Shown here piece after piece: positions 34,134 to 44,134 of a stretch of DNA of 64,000 nt. Both the position numbers and the translations under genes were made by a program. The DNA comes from Blattamonas nauphoetae (lineage: Eukaryota; Preaxostyla; Oxymonadida). The stretch spans positions 1 through 64,000 of the forward strand of contig JARBJD010000235.1 in assembly GCA_033064195.1 (NCBI GenBank), given 5' to 3'. Within the stretch, counting starts at the first letter, position 1. Each line of letters opens with the position of its first letter. The notes below the pieces were generated by a model that did not search any database, was not told where the DNA came from, and saw only the letters and a program-made list of their open reading frames with translations.

Positions 34134-36920
34134 ATGCCTCCCAAGCATCAATTGGGGAAAAACATCCGCACCACACAACATTCTCATCTAATAAAACGGA
34201 TTGGTTCTTCGACTTCGGATAATCACATCGTTCATTCACTGATTCCAAGCTCACTCCAAATCAGCAACGAATCACCACTTGATTCACATCCAATCCCTGC
34301 CACAACTGATGCTCTCGCAATAACCCCCAATGATCATCAATATATCCTTATTTCAAAGCAGATTCTGCAATATGAAATGAAATTGAAACGAATCAATATC
34401 GAAACAATGTCGGAACAATCACATCAAGAGAATGGCGCGATCACTCTTCCCACCTCCACAATGTCAGATTGGAGATTGGTGCTTCAAGATTCGATAACGA
34501 CTGAAGCTCTCCTGAAAGGCTGTATCTCGCTCTTCGATCAGATTGACACTCACTTGCCCCTGTCACAAGCCGAAATGAATCATGCTGTCCGTTTCCTGGA
34601 ATATACGACCCTACGTGTTATCAATCGCACACTCTTCATAACCAATATCTTAGAAGCCTTATTGTTTAAAGATGTGTATTATCACACCAACCACACGTCT
34701 GTACTCCTCAAACTCGTCTGTAATCCATCAAACACGCTCCAAACTGTTGCTCTCTCCTTCTTCGACGCCTCCATTTGGAATTCATTTCCACGCGACGTTC
34801 ATTTTGCTTCGGCTGTGACGCGTTCGTTACCTCTCCTTCTCGAAAGGCTAAAACCGCATGAAATTCCTTTGAACGGGACGACTATCGAATTCCACCGCCA
34901 TCTCATTTCGATCTTGGACCAATTTTTCAGCATTTCCTCGCCGATGGACCTCAGCCACTGTCTCGGACTCGACTGGTCCGGATCCCACGCCGAAATCCAC
35001 CAATCTTTACAACTCGAAGCAATTTTCAAACCATCCTTCGTATATTTGCGATCACTCGTTGCTCATCCAGTTTGTCCCACTGATACTCACTCTGGCTACA
35101 TGCTTCTTTCGACCATGAGGCAATTCCGTGAAATAGTGCTGAACTGTGACTATGATACCCTCTTTCTGGAAGTTAAACGCTTTTTCGGAGAAATCCGAAC
35201 GGATATTGTGAAAGAACTTGCTTCGCTGTTGGGTCTTCCATCGTCCAAAGAAGCCGAACTCTGTCTTCGCTCAGACTCGAGCAATCTTAAAAAAGTTGAA
35301 CTGTGGTTGAAGGGATTTGAATATCTGCTTGGTCGAGTGAGCGAGGGGACACAATTCTCCGATTTGGGAACGCTGGCCGTTTCGCTCTTGCTGTCGAATC
35401 GCCCCTCCAAATTGAAGTTGTTCTTCCATTCTGACGACAAATTTGGACTCACAAAGAAAGACACAATCGTCTCTTCGTCGCGACTTGACGTGAAGGTTCT
35501 TTGGAAACTCTTCACTCCGACACAACCACACCACGCCACCATCCTTCTCAGAGCATTCAAACAATTCATGAATCATCAGAAAAGTTTGACTGTTGAGACG
35601 CACATTTGGAGTGGCTGGTTTCCCAGTTTCATTAAAGCTGTTTTTCCTACAAAACTGCCATTCACAGTAGACTTCATCCAACTCCACATCCGACTCATTG
35701 AAATGTTGCGCGAACACTTCACCCAGATTCGACAATATGAAAATCTGAGGAAGGCTGAATGGACAGATCAACTTCGAGGGGAAGTGGACGAGGCATACCG
35801 CGCGTTCTACACACACACGAAGGATTATGTCGTCCATCTGTCACTCCATCCATTTGCATTGGACGATGAACGATCTGACGAGATCCTGAACTTTCTCCGC
35901 AATGAGTATCTGGATGATATTGAAGAAAGCTTGCTGAAGGCACATCAAGAAGAAGTGAGAAAAGCCATGGATGCATCGGCCATCTCGTCATCATCTCCAC
36001 CCTTCATCCTCACATCCCAACTTGTGTGTCCTCTCACCGACGACGAGATGTTGAATGTGGTGGACAGAATTGTTGCTCTGCTGGAAAGTGACTCTTATTT
36101 GGATGACGACACCATCCTTCGGATCTGCGCGTTCCACAAGAACCAGCTCAGTCGCATCTATCTGCCAGACTTGTTCAGAAAAGCAGGCAGATCAACCGAA
36201 CAATTCTTCCACGCATTTGAGTGCCTCCTCTCTTTTCCCATCGATCTTTTTGATCACTCACCAATCAAACATCTCCTCTCAACTCGATGTATCAACAAGC
36301 CATCATTGGATGAGTGGGCCGAAGCGGATTTCGAGATGGTTGTAGTTGTGAAGCGAATCATCGACCGCACCAAACTCTCAGTCGCCAATGACTCGACCAA
36401 CTTTATCAAACTCCTTCGTAGCTTTGTCTTCGCAATCATACCACAAATTCCCCACTGCGCTGCTCGACTGTGTCAGTCACAACTCGACCGCCTGCTTGCT
36501 CCGTCTGTCGATGTTCTCAACCAATTCTTCATCCACACACCCGACTTCACCTGGCGAGAAGAACAGGAACGCAAGAGACAGTTCATCACGATCTGTAAAT
36601 TGTGTGATCAGCGAGTGATTGCTAGGAGTTTCACCAGAACTGGGTTCTTCTCTCGCTTTGTGAATGGATTGTTCGACCCCAATTGCAGCGAAATCATCTC
36701 GTGTTTCGAATCAATCATCGAATGCACTAAGTCTCGTCAAACTGACATCAAAAGAAGAAAGACGATTCGACACTCAATCTCGAACATTGTTGAAGAAGGA
36801 TTGCAGGACGTGTCGGAGTTCCTCTTCATAAAGCGCAATTTCGCCTCGGACACCACCCGTGAGATCGCAGGCAAATTGATGAAATTCTGTGGAGTGAACT
36901 CAAACCGTCTGCGTGGATAG
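34134..36920 (+). CDS. Array copy 7, helical-repeat protein, intact
   Basis: A 928-residue member ending RLRG-TAG. Its first ~144 residues are identical to copy 6; the following part differs strongly (RFLEYTTLRVINRTLFITNI). Other family blocks are present: LLERLKPHEIPLN, FPSFIKAVFPTKLPFTVDF, VVHLSLHPFALDDERSD, ILRICAFHKNQL. In-frame ATG codons lie 9 codons (34107) and 7 codons (34113) upstream, but the MPP start is conserved across the array. It is the last array member before the oppositely oriented receptor gene. Confidence 0.8.
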   Translation: MPPKHQLGKNIRTTQHSHLIKRIGSSTSDNHIVHSLIPSSLQISNESPLDSHPIPATTDALAITPNDHQYILISKQILQYEMKLKRINIETMSEQSHQENGAITLPTSTMSDWRLVLQDSITTEALLKGCISLFDQIDTHLPLSQAEMNHAVRFLEYTTLRVINRTLFITNILEALLFKDVYYHTNHTSVLLKLVCNPSNTLQTVALSFFDASIWNSFPRDVHFASAVTRSLPLLLERLKPHEIPLNGTTIEFHRHLISILDQFFSISSPMDLSHCLGLDWSGSHAEIHQSLQLEAIFKPSFVYLRSLVAHPVCPTDTHSGYMLLSTMRQFREIVLNCDYDTLFLEVKRFFGEIRTDIVKELASLLGLPSSKEAELCLRSDSSNLKKVELWLKGFEYLLGRVSEGTQFSDLGTLAVSLLLSNRPSKLKLFFHSDDKFGLTKKDTIVSSSRLDVKVLWKLFTPTQPHHATILLRAFKQFMNHQKSLTVETHIWSGWFPSFIKAVFPTKLPFTVDFIQLHIRLIEMLREHFTQIRQYENLRKAEWTDQLRGEVDEAYRAFYTHTKDYVVHLSLHPFALDDERSDEILNFLRNEYLDDIEESLLKAHQEEVRKAMDASAISSSSPPFILTSQLVCPLTDDEMLNVVDRIVALLESDSYLDDDTILRICAFHKNQLSRIYLPDLFRKAGRSTEQFFHAFECLLSFPIDLFDHSPIKHLLSTRCINKPSLDEWAEADFEMVVVVKRIIDRTKLSVANDSTNFIKLLRSFVFAIIPQIPHCAARLCQSQLDRLLAPSVDVLNQFFIHTPDFTWREEQERKRQFITICKLCDQRVIARSFTRTGFFSRFVNGLFDPNCSEIISCFESIIECTKSRQTDIKRRKTIRHSISNIVEEGLQDVSEFLFIKRNFASDTTREIAGKLMKFCGVNSNRLRG

Positions 36921-37137
36921 GATGTAATTCTCTGATGCGGAGCACTCGTATTCTTGTGGAATCGATTTGAATTGACATATTCAACACGTTCCATGTTCAG
37001 TATCCATTTCATTTCATTGATTGTTCTCATCTCATGAAAGGAATCACATTTCTCTTCTGTTTCCGAAACAGTTTTCATCTTTTTGAAAAATGTCTGCATA
37101 AACCTCGAAAGATAACGAAATTTTGGAGTAAGATCAA

Positions 37138-37392
37138 CTGAATCAATGAATTGTGCGACAACAGAACTCCACCTCTCTGAATTGTGTGGTCCGATGGAAG
37201 TGGGGAGCCAGCCTCCAAGTCGACCAACATCGGGAGATGATGTTCTGCGCTGTGCAAGAAATGGGTTGGTCTCGAAGAAGAGTCAGAAAGACAAAACATG
37301 ATACAAATGAATCTGACGACATCATCGTGTCAGACTCGGATCGGAGTGGAAACAAATAATAAGCCACAATTCAGTGACGTGATTGCTACAGA
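37138..37392 (-). other. Conserved 3' flank of the receptor gene
   Basis: This block, downstream of the stop codon of the minus-strand receptor, is repeated downstream of its two paralogs at 43197-43470 and 53315-53395. Shared landmarks are AACTCCACCTCTCTGA, GGAAGTGGGGAGCCAGC and ACATCATCGTGTCAGA. It is probably the 3' untranslated region carried along by duplication. The remaining parts of 36921-37552 show nothing else. Confidence 0.6.
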
Positions 37393-37552
37393 AAGTGTGC
37401 AAGTACAATTTGGTGACATGACAATGAGCACTGCACTGCTGAACACTCATGATGGTGATGAAATGGTGTGGTGGATAAAGTGAATTGTTGAGTGAGGGGT
37501 GGTGAGAAAGATGATGTCATATTGAGAGATCTTTAGACTGTGAAACAATCAG

Positions 37553-40500
37553 TCAAGCTCCGAAGAGTTGCTGCGTCGGGGCAGGATCGTCGGGGATGGT
37601 GCCAAGTGACGAGATTAGATTGTCCAAATCAATTCGATCAGTCGCTTTCAGTTCGAGACATTTCAGAAGCAGTTCTTGCATCTCTTTGTTCTGAACAAGT
37701 TCCATGTTCGGCTTCACTCCCGCTTTCAGCTGACGACTCGCATTCACTCCATCTGTTTCGCGGAACGGAACCTGTCCAGTCTCAATTTCCCACAACACAA
37801 GGCCGAGCCGAAAAACAGCTACCTTCTCCACATCACATGATTGAATCGAATTGTTCCCTCCTTGTTCAGGGGCCTGCCATCGCTGGAATTCTTGATCTTC
37901 TTTCTCTCGAGTCAGTTTCGCTGCTCGATCCATCCCATCTGCATTCTCGTTGTTCACATTCACCAAACGAGAATCTTCAGGAAGAACAGATTCATTCGTT
38001 GTTGTGTGATTCACCTGCGATTGTTCATCAAGAGATGGGAGCGATCCTCGATTCATTTGGATGTTCAGCTTTCCATCCACATCAACCAGAATCCAGTGAG
38101 ACGAAAGACGAAGAAGAACGTCGGCACGACTGTTCATCTTCCCCAATTTTTGCAGACCACGAGCCAGCTCAATCTGTTTTGGTCGCTTGTCCAACAGACC
38201 CTTCTTGTTCCGATGAAGTCGATCGAACAGTGTCTCCATTTTCAGCATCTCTTTCGTTTCCAACATTGAACAGTCCAAAACACTCACACATTCCGAGAGT
38301 GGTGTGTTCGTTAGTTTGGTGTGTACAGTTTTTGATTCGTCTCCGCCTTCCTGATTCAACGATCCATCTTTCAACACATCCGCACTTGTAATCACTGCAT
38401 TCCCTCCTTCGTGATTGACCTGTTCGACTTTCATTTTTTCTTCCTCCATCTCGTTCCCCGACTCTATTTTGGCTTCTAAATCTTTCCGCATTTGCCGTCG
38501 GCGGAGAACAACCACAACGACAAAGACGGCGACGAGAGCACAACACAAAACGACGATCACCAGAGGAAGCCACCATTTCATGTTGTCGAGTGAAGCCTGT
38601 GCCAGTCGATCAGCCGAGTTCTTTTGAACAACAAACGATTCCGATGTTGTTTGATTTGATCCGAAAACGAGTCGTCCTCGCCATTCCAACGACTTGTCCA
38701 ACGACGACAGCGAGGTGAGAGGGATGGAGAGGTTGACGTGTGTTTCGTTGAAGGAGTCAGTGTTGTTCAATGACAGTTCAACTCTCGCTGATTCTCCTTC
38801 CGATTTGTCTTTCTTCATCTCAAACACTTCAAGAGACAAGCCACATGGAATCATCGTTGTTCCCACAATCGACAGTGAGAATTGCTTCTCCTTCTTGATC
38901 CAAGAGCTTGTTGATTTCGACGACAGGGTTGGAACGAAGAGAGGAGAATCTGGTCTCGCATCCTCACCACTCAGAGTGCAATCCATTGCGGAGATCCACG
39001 CTGATGGATGGTCTTTCGATCCATCGCCACCACTCAGACTCCCAATCGTCACATTTCCTCCCTCAACACAACGAATGTTTCGGCGAGCTGAAAGAAAAGA
39101 GACCAGATTTGGGGAGTTGTCGCGGAATATCACTCCATCAACGTTGAGATTTCCAGATTTCATGTGGATCGCTCCTTTCGAGAGAGACGACAGAGTCATT
39201 CGATTGAGTGTTGTGGTGCAGTTGTCAAGTCTGAGGACCCCACTGTCCCACGAGCAGACATCCTCGCTGTCAGAATTCAAAGAGAGAGATGAGAACGATT
39301 CGCCAATGAAAGAACCCTCTTTCAGAATGATTGTCGATTCGGAGGCAGCGAGGAAGACGAATGAAGGATCAGTCGATTCGATTTTGATCAACACATCTAT
39401 CACTTCGAATCCAGCATCGTCAACAACAACCATTCCTGTTTTGTCTCCCATCGAGGCTGAGAGAGGGATTGTCAGAGTCGGCTCCAAGTTCCCTCCGTTG
39501 CTCAACAAGACTGACATTCCAGATGACATGAGAATTGGATGTGTCTGTTCAGATGATTTCACGATCGCAAGTGTTGCTCTCTTCGATTTCAGAGCAGACA
39601 CAATCGACCACGCGAAATCAATCGTTGCGCAAGGGTCATCGATTTCTCCACAGAACACATCGTCCGCGCCTTCATTCTGGTTCACGTGGAGAAGCAGGGG
39701 AACGCGACATTTCGGTGTGGTGAACGAAACAGATCCAGTCGTTTGTATCACATCCGAATCATCGTCAACACCGATGATCGACTGAATCGTGTATACTGTG
39801 TTGTGTTGGAGACTGTCGACACGCCCAAGAAGCAGTTCGGAAGACGAAGCTGTTGTTGACCTGTTGAACAGCATTTCGAACGAGAAGAGCGGAGAGAGCG
39901 TCACTGTGTAGAATCCATCCAACTCCAGATCTGTCCCTGTCAAGCCAAGTGTCATTGTTGTGTTGATCGAGTTCGGATGAACAATTGCTGTTTTCACGAT
40001 TGGCGGGTTGGGAACAGCAAGTTCGACATCTGAGTTCACAATCACATCATCACTCGCCAATCTCAACGACGAGATTGTGTATGTCGTCCCGAAAGTCAGA
40101 ATCGACGAGGACGAATTGCTGATCGGCACTTTGAAAAGCAGTTCCCCATCACCACTCAAAGATGCTTCGGATATCAGCTCCGAGTCCACAGACTTGAGTG
40201 TCAGTGTGTACCTTCCATCAGTCAGCGCTCTTCCTTTCAGTCTCACTGTTGCTTCATCCTTCGCTCCATTCAATGTCACTCTTCCTTCTTCAATTCGCAT
40301 CGGTTCAACCGGAACTTCGATCGACAGCGTCTTATCGATGAGACAATTTGTGGTCTCAGATGTCAATTCTTTCACAGTGTAAATCAGTCCATATGTCAGT
40401 TGTATTTTACTCGAGTCTTTCGAATAAACAATCGCTTCAATCGGATCGGTAAAGCCGTTGATGAACGAAACTGGGAGAGAGACCGATCCATTTGTCGGCG

Positions 40501-43024
40501 AGAGAAGTGTGAGCACATACACGCCGTTTGGCTGATAGTCAGTGAAAAGAGGGATGAGGATGGTGTCTTTCGTGGTGTCGTCCTTGAAGCTGGCTGGGTT
40601 TACTGATGTCACGCGAGACTGTTCCGTGGGTGTTGAGAAGACGAGGTGAGGAGGGTCGAGGATGAGTGGTGCAGAGTGTCCTTCCATCGTCACTGATTCT
40701 ACTTCATATATCCTCGAGAATGTGAGTTTGCTTCCAGTTCCAAACAATGCTTCTGAGTGACTAGAGGAAATCATGTTCGTTGTGTTCTCCACTGTCGATC
40801 CATCAAACTCAACTGAGAACGACAGGTCAGGAGTCTTCAGTGTCACTGTGTATCTTCCAATTGGAAGAGTTCGACCCTTCAATTGAATCCAGCAGTGGTC
40901 TGTTCCTGATCCCAGCGAACAAACAACTTGAACAATCCGAGCAGGATTCGGTGTCGTCAGAGCAATCGATGGAGGAATTGAGAGGCGAGTGTTCGCTATC
41001 GACGTACTCATCACACAATACTCAGATTCATATTGTAGTTCTTCCCATTCTCCAAATGACACTGTCTGCGTCGCTGACTCTATCGAAGAGCTGAAGTCGA
41101 ATGTCAGAAGTCGAGCAATCGCTGGGGGAGAGTTCACGTGTGGCGGGGAGGATTTCGTGTTTGGTGGTTCGTGGTTGTTCGTGTTGTCCACTACAACCAA
41201 CATCTTCCCATCCAAATTGTTGGACACTCTCATTTGGATGGTCGATGATGTCTGGTCCGCCTTTGGCGTGCTCCCAATCTCCACAAGAGTTGCAGCTGAT
41301 GTGTCGGGCACAGCAGGAATCAGTGTGCTGTCAAGGACCTCCTTCGGGTAGTTGTAGAAACACAGATTCGACATTTCAGATGTTGAATCACAATTCGTGA
41401 CGTTCTGCTCAAGATTCTGAAGTGCATCAACGAGCCCTTCATAATAAAAGTCATTCCCTTTCTGAGCACTGCATTCTCTGAACAACACAGAATTCATCGT
41501 GAGGGATTTGACGTACGAAAGCCACATTCCTCCACCTTTGCTTTGATACTTCTTCGCGACACAATTCTCGAAGACACAGTTCGATAGAATGAAACTATCA
41601 GCACGATTCACATCGAGAGCGCCACCCTTTCCATCGACAGAGTGCCCACTGAAGACAGAATCTGTGATTGAGGAAGTGCTTGCAGCCCAAACACAAACTG
41701 CTCCTCCATTCCCTCCAGCCGCGCAGTCGACGAAGAGCGACGACGAGATTGAGTACGGATTGGGACTCTCTTCATCCTGACAGAAATAGATCGCTCCTCC
41801 ATCACCCGCCATTTGGCACTTCGAGAAGGATGATTCAGACACGCTGAGGTGACAGGACGAGCGGTAGTGATAGATCGCTGCTCCGTATTTGGAGGTCATC
41901 GAGAGAAAGGTACAGCGAGTGATTGTGATTGGTTCAGTGACGAGTTCTTTAAAAGTGAGACTGACTTTTCCTGTTTTGTGTTGGAGAGTGTAAGTCTTGT
42001 TTTGGATGAATTCTGGAGTGAGGGAGGAATGGCAGTGCGAGAAGGAGGTGTTCGAGCACAGAAGACTCCCTCCCAAGTTCATGTCAATGCATGTTGTTCC
42101 ATAAAGATGGTTCGTGCTTCGAGTCACAGACGATCCCAAAATCTGTTGGCGTCCACTCCATCCGTTCATCGCCCCGCTCCCCTCGCCACTTGTCATGTTC
42201 ACAAGTCTGCTCCCAATCAGCACAGTCTCCAACTTGTTCGACAACTCTGCGTCTTGTTCTGTCGATGGAGATGAGAAGCCAACCAACGGACCAGATCCAA
42301 ACGCGAGATGAGTGTCACACAGTGAGAGGCCAGAACAGCTCACAAATGTTGATGTCACTTTCTGTTCGTTGCCAGTGTGACTGGCGTGGGTGATGTGGGA
42401 CGGGGCGAGGCAGACCAACGGGAGCAGGCTCGATTTCTCAATCGATTTGTGGGAACAATCAACAAAGAAAATCGAGCTTCCAAAGTCATCAAATCCGTTG
42501 GTCATCACAAATGGAGACGCTTCGGGGTTGGAGATGATCGGGCAGTTCTCGATCGTCAATCTGGACGACCAGATTCTTCCGACACTTGTTCCACACCATC
42601 CACAATTCAATGAGATGTGGAACATCGATATTGTGGAATTTGAGAACACAAATATGAATGGGGTCGTGTTTCCATTTCTATATTCATGGTTTTCCGAGTC
42701 TGGATCATTCACCGATTCTGTGTTGGCTAATGACGATGTATGGTAGATTGTCGTGTCTGATCCATGCAGTGAAAGGGAGACAGAGTCCAGTAAATACGCG
42801 TTAGAATGATACGTTCCATGGTTCAGTTTGATTGGAGGAAAAAAGGCTTGTTCATTTTGTGAGATTCGAGCGGCTTCTGCTGAAGGAGTAATTGTCATCT
42901 GGAGGGAAAGTGGCAGAATTCTCTCTTCCGGAAGCGTGGCTTCGGCAAAAAATCGATGAATAAGGATGAGAACTGGAAGGTTCATCAGACGAATTATTGA
43001 CAATGCGAAGAATGGATTGATCAA
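37553..43024 (-). CDS. Beta-helix receptor with kinase C-lobe remnant, intact
   Basis: An 1823-residue single-exon membrane protein. A signal peptide begins at one of two Met residues; MNLPVLILIHRFFAEA (start at 42985) is the best hydrophobic leader, while 43024 is 13 codons upstream and also conserved. Residues about 50-620 form a parallel beta-helix with Cys/Ser repeats. About 660-1160 holds four ~100-residue beta-sandwich-like repeats (pattern G-R-x-L-x-x-G-x-Y-T-x-T-L then F-G-T-x-Y-T-I-x-S-L). A second beta-helix opens with FCGEIDDPCATIDFAW. A transmembrane helix lies at ~1485-1511, then a ~310-residue tail. The tail shows a TKL-like C-lobe: RWQAPEQ, FRLGLVLWEIETGQVPFRE, LLLKCLELKATDRIDLDNL. 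HRD and DFG are lost and no N-lobe precedes it, so catalysis is unlikely. Likely a surface sensor or adhesion protein. Confidence 0.85.
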   Translation of the reverse strand: MINPFFALSIIRLMNLPVLILIHRFFAEATLPEERILPLSLQMTITPSAEAARISQNEQAFFPPIKLNHGTYHSNAYLLDSVSLSLHGSDTTIYHTSSLANTESVNDPDSENHEYRNGNTTPFIFVFSNSTISMFHISLNCGWCGTSVGRIWSSRLTIENCPIISNPEASPFVMTNGFDDFGSSIFFVDCSHKSIEKSSLLPLVCLAPSHITHASHTGNEQKVTSTFVSCSGLSLCDTHLAFGSGPLVGFSSPSTEQDAELSNKLETVLIGSRLVNMTSGEGSGAMNGWSGRQQILGSSVTRSTNHLYGTTCIDMNLGGSLLCSNTSFSHCHSSLTPEFIQNKTYTLQHKTGKVSLTFKELVTEPITITRCTFLSMTSKYGAAIYHYRSSCHLSVSESSFSKCQMAGDGGAIYFCQDEESPNPYSISSSLFVDCAAGGNGGAVCVWAASTSSITDSVFSGHSVDGKGGALDVNRADSFILSNCVFENCVAKKYQSKGGGMWLSYVKSLTMNSVLFRECSAQKGNDFYYEGLVDALQNLEQNVTNCDSTSEMSNLCFYNYPKEVLDSTLIPAVPDTSAATLVEIGSTPKADQTSSTIQMRVSNNLDGKMLVVVDNTNNHEPPNTKSSPPHVNSPPAIARLLTFDFSSSIESATQTVSFGEWEELQYESEYCVMSTSIANTRLSIPPSIALTTPNPARIVQVVCSLGSGTDHCWIQLKGRTLPIGRYTVTLKTPDLSFSVEFDGSTVENTTNMISSSHSEALFGTGSKLTFSRIYEVESVTMEGHSAPLILDPPHLVFSTPTEQSRVTSVNPASFKDDTTKDTILIPLFTDYQPNGVYVLTLLSPTNGSVSLPVSFINGFTDPIEAIVYSKDSSKIQLTYGLIYTVKELTSETTNCLIDKTLSIEVPVEPMRIEEGRVTLNGAKDEATVRLKGRALTDGRYTLTLKSVDSELISEASLSGDGELLFKVPISNSSSSILTFGTTYTISSLRLASDDVIVNSDVELAVPNPPIVKTAIVHPNSINTTMTLGLTGTDLELDGFYTVTLSPLFSFEMLFNRSTTASSSELLLGRVDSLQHNTVYTIQSIIGVDDDSDVIQTTGSVSFTTPKCRVPLLLHVNQNEGADDVFCGEIDDPCATIDFAWSIVSALKSKRATLAIVKSSEQTHPILMSSGMSVLLSNGGNLEPTLTIPLSASMGDKTGMVVVDDAGFEVIDVLIKIESTDPSFVFLAASESTIILKEGSFIGESFSSLSLNSDSEDVCSWDSGVLRLDNCTTTLNRMTLSSLSKGAIHMKSGNLNVDGVIFRDNSPNLVSFLSARRNIRCVEGGNVTIGSLSGGDGSKDHPSAWISAMDCTLSGEDARPDSPLFVPTLSSKSTSSWIKKEKQFSLSIVGTTMIPCGLSLEVFEMKKDKSEGESARVELSLNNTDSFNETHVNLSIPLTSLSSLDKSLEWRGRLVFGSNQTTSESFVVQKNSADRLAQASLDNMKWWLPLVIVVLCCALVAVFVVVVVLRRRQMRKDLEAKIESGNEMEEEKMKVEQVNHEGGNAVITSADVLKDGSLNQEGGDESKTVHTKLTNTPLSECVSVLDCSMLETKEMLKMETLFDRLHRNKKGLLDKRPKQIELARGLQKLGKMNSRADVLLRLSSHWILVDVDGKLNIQMNRGSLPSLDEQSQVNHTTTNESVLPEDSRLVNVNNENADGMDRAAKLTREKEDQEFQRWQAPEQGGNNSIQSCDVEKVAVFRLGLVLWEIETGQVPFRETDGVNASRQLKAGVKPNMELVQNKEMQELLLKCLELKATDRIDLDNLISSLGTIPDDPAPTQQLFGA

Positions 43025-43713
43025 AGACTATTCTACACTTAATTCATCCGATTGATGTGTGATCCGTCCATATTGTGATCGATCTGTTTCAAGAGAATAA
43101 TCCGACTGTTCTTCACTTCATTGAGAAAATTACTGGAAAAACTCGAGATTGAACGGAAGGCACAAACAGAATCACATGAACCGATCCATCAAGTGATGAC
43201 GGAACTCCACCTGTCTGACTTGTGCGGTCGACGGAAGTGGGGAGCCAGCCTCCAATTCGACCATCATCGAGGTGGTGATGTTCGGAAGTGAGCAAAAGAC
43301 CTCAAAACGCGAATGTATAATGAAAAGAACGAATATGAACAGAACATGGAAGAAAGATGAGGTAGAAGGAGAACTCGGAAAGACTCAAGAGATGAATCTG
43401 AACACATCATCGTGTCAGAATCGGATCGGAGTGCAAACAAAGAATCTGCAACAAATCAGAGACGTGATTGCGACAGATGGCGTGCAAGAAAATAAGGGAA
43501 TAATGAGATTCAGGTGCGTGTAAGATGATTGGGCAAGAAAGAAAGCAAACAGAGGCGTGTGTGTCTCAGCCGTTTGCGATGTGTTACTGCGCAATCTGGT
43601 GCAAGATCAAAAATGGTGATGAAGTGGTGTGGTGGAGAAATGGAATTGATGAGTGATGTGCGATGAGAAAGATGATGAAAAGTTGAGAGATCAGTTGAAA
43701 GCGAAGTAATCAG
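43025..43713. other. Intergenic between receptor paralogs
   Basis: Contains the 5' flank of the 37.5-43 kb gene and, at 43197-43470, the conserved 3' flank of the paralog upstream on the minus strand. No other gene seen. Confidence 0.5.
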
Positions 43714-44134
43714 TCAAGATCCGAAGAGTTGCTGTGTTTGATTAGGATCGTCAGGGATGGTACCAAGTGATGAGATCAGATTGTCCAAATCAATTCGATC
43801 AGTCGCTTTCAGTTCGAGACATTTCAGAAGCAGTTCTTGCATCTCTTTGTTCTGAACAGCCTCCATGCTCGGCTTCACTCCCGCTTTCAGCTGACGACCC
43901 GCATTCACTCCATCCGTTTCGCGGAATGGAACCTGCCCAGTCTCAATTTCCCACCACAACCATTCCTGTTTGGTCTCCCATCGAGGCTGAGAGAGGGATG
44001 GTCACTGTCGGCTCCAAGTTCCCTCCGTTGCTCAACAAGACCGACATTCCCAATGAGACCACAATTGGCTGTGTCAGTTCAGATGAGTTCACGATCGCGA
44101 GTGTTGTTGTCTTCGCTTTCAGAGCAGAAACAAT

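Larger units (their letters stand above)
15884..36920 (+). repeat. Seven-copy head-to-tail gene array
   Basis: Seven paralogs start at 15884, 18921, 21994, 25025, 28095, 31111 and 34134, with spacers of about 195-290 bp. All begin MPP followed by a conserved QLGKN/K region. Copies 2, 5 and 7 encode exactly 928 residues and copy 4 encodes 934; copies 1, 3 and 6 are broken. Period about 3 kb. Confidence 0.9.

Noticed and set aside
16304-36922. Possible reassigned code with TAG read as Gln: in-frame TAG opposite Gln in array copy 1, and five copies with TAG followed by a nearby in-frame TGA
   Set aside because: The intact receptor (1823 codons) and four open array copies contain many CAA/CAG codons and no internal TAA or TAG; the conserved TGA is explained by shared descent of the 3' flank.
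38694-39785. 363-residue open frame on the + strand
   Set aside because: Antisense shadow of the intact receptor gene, whose codon pattern and homology lie on the minus strand.
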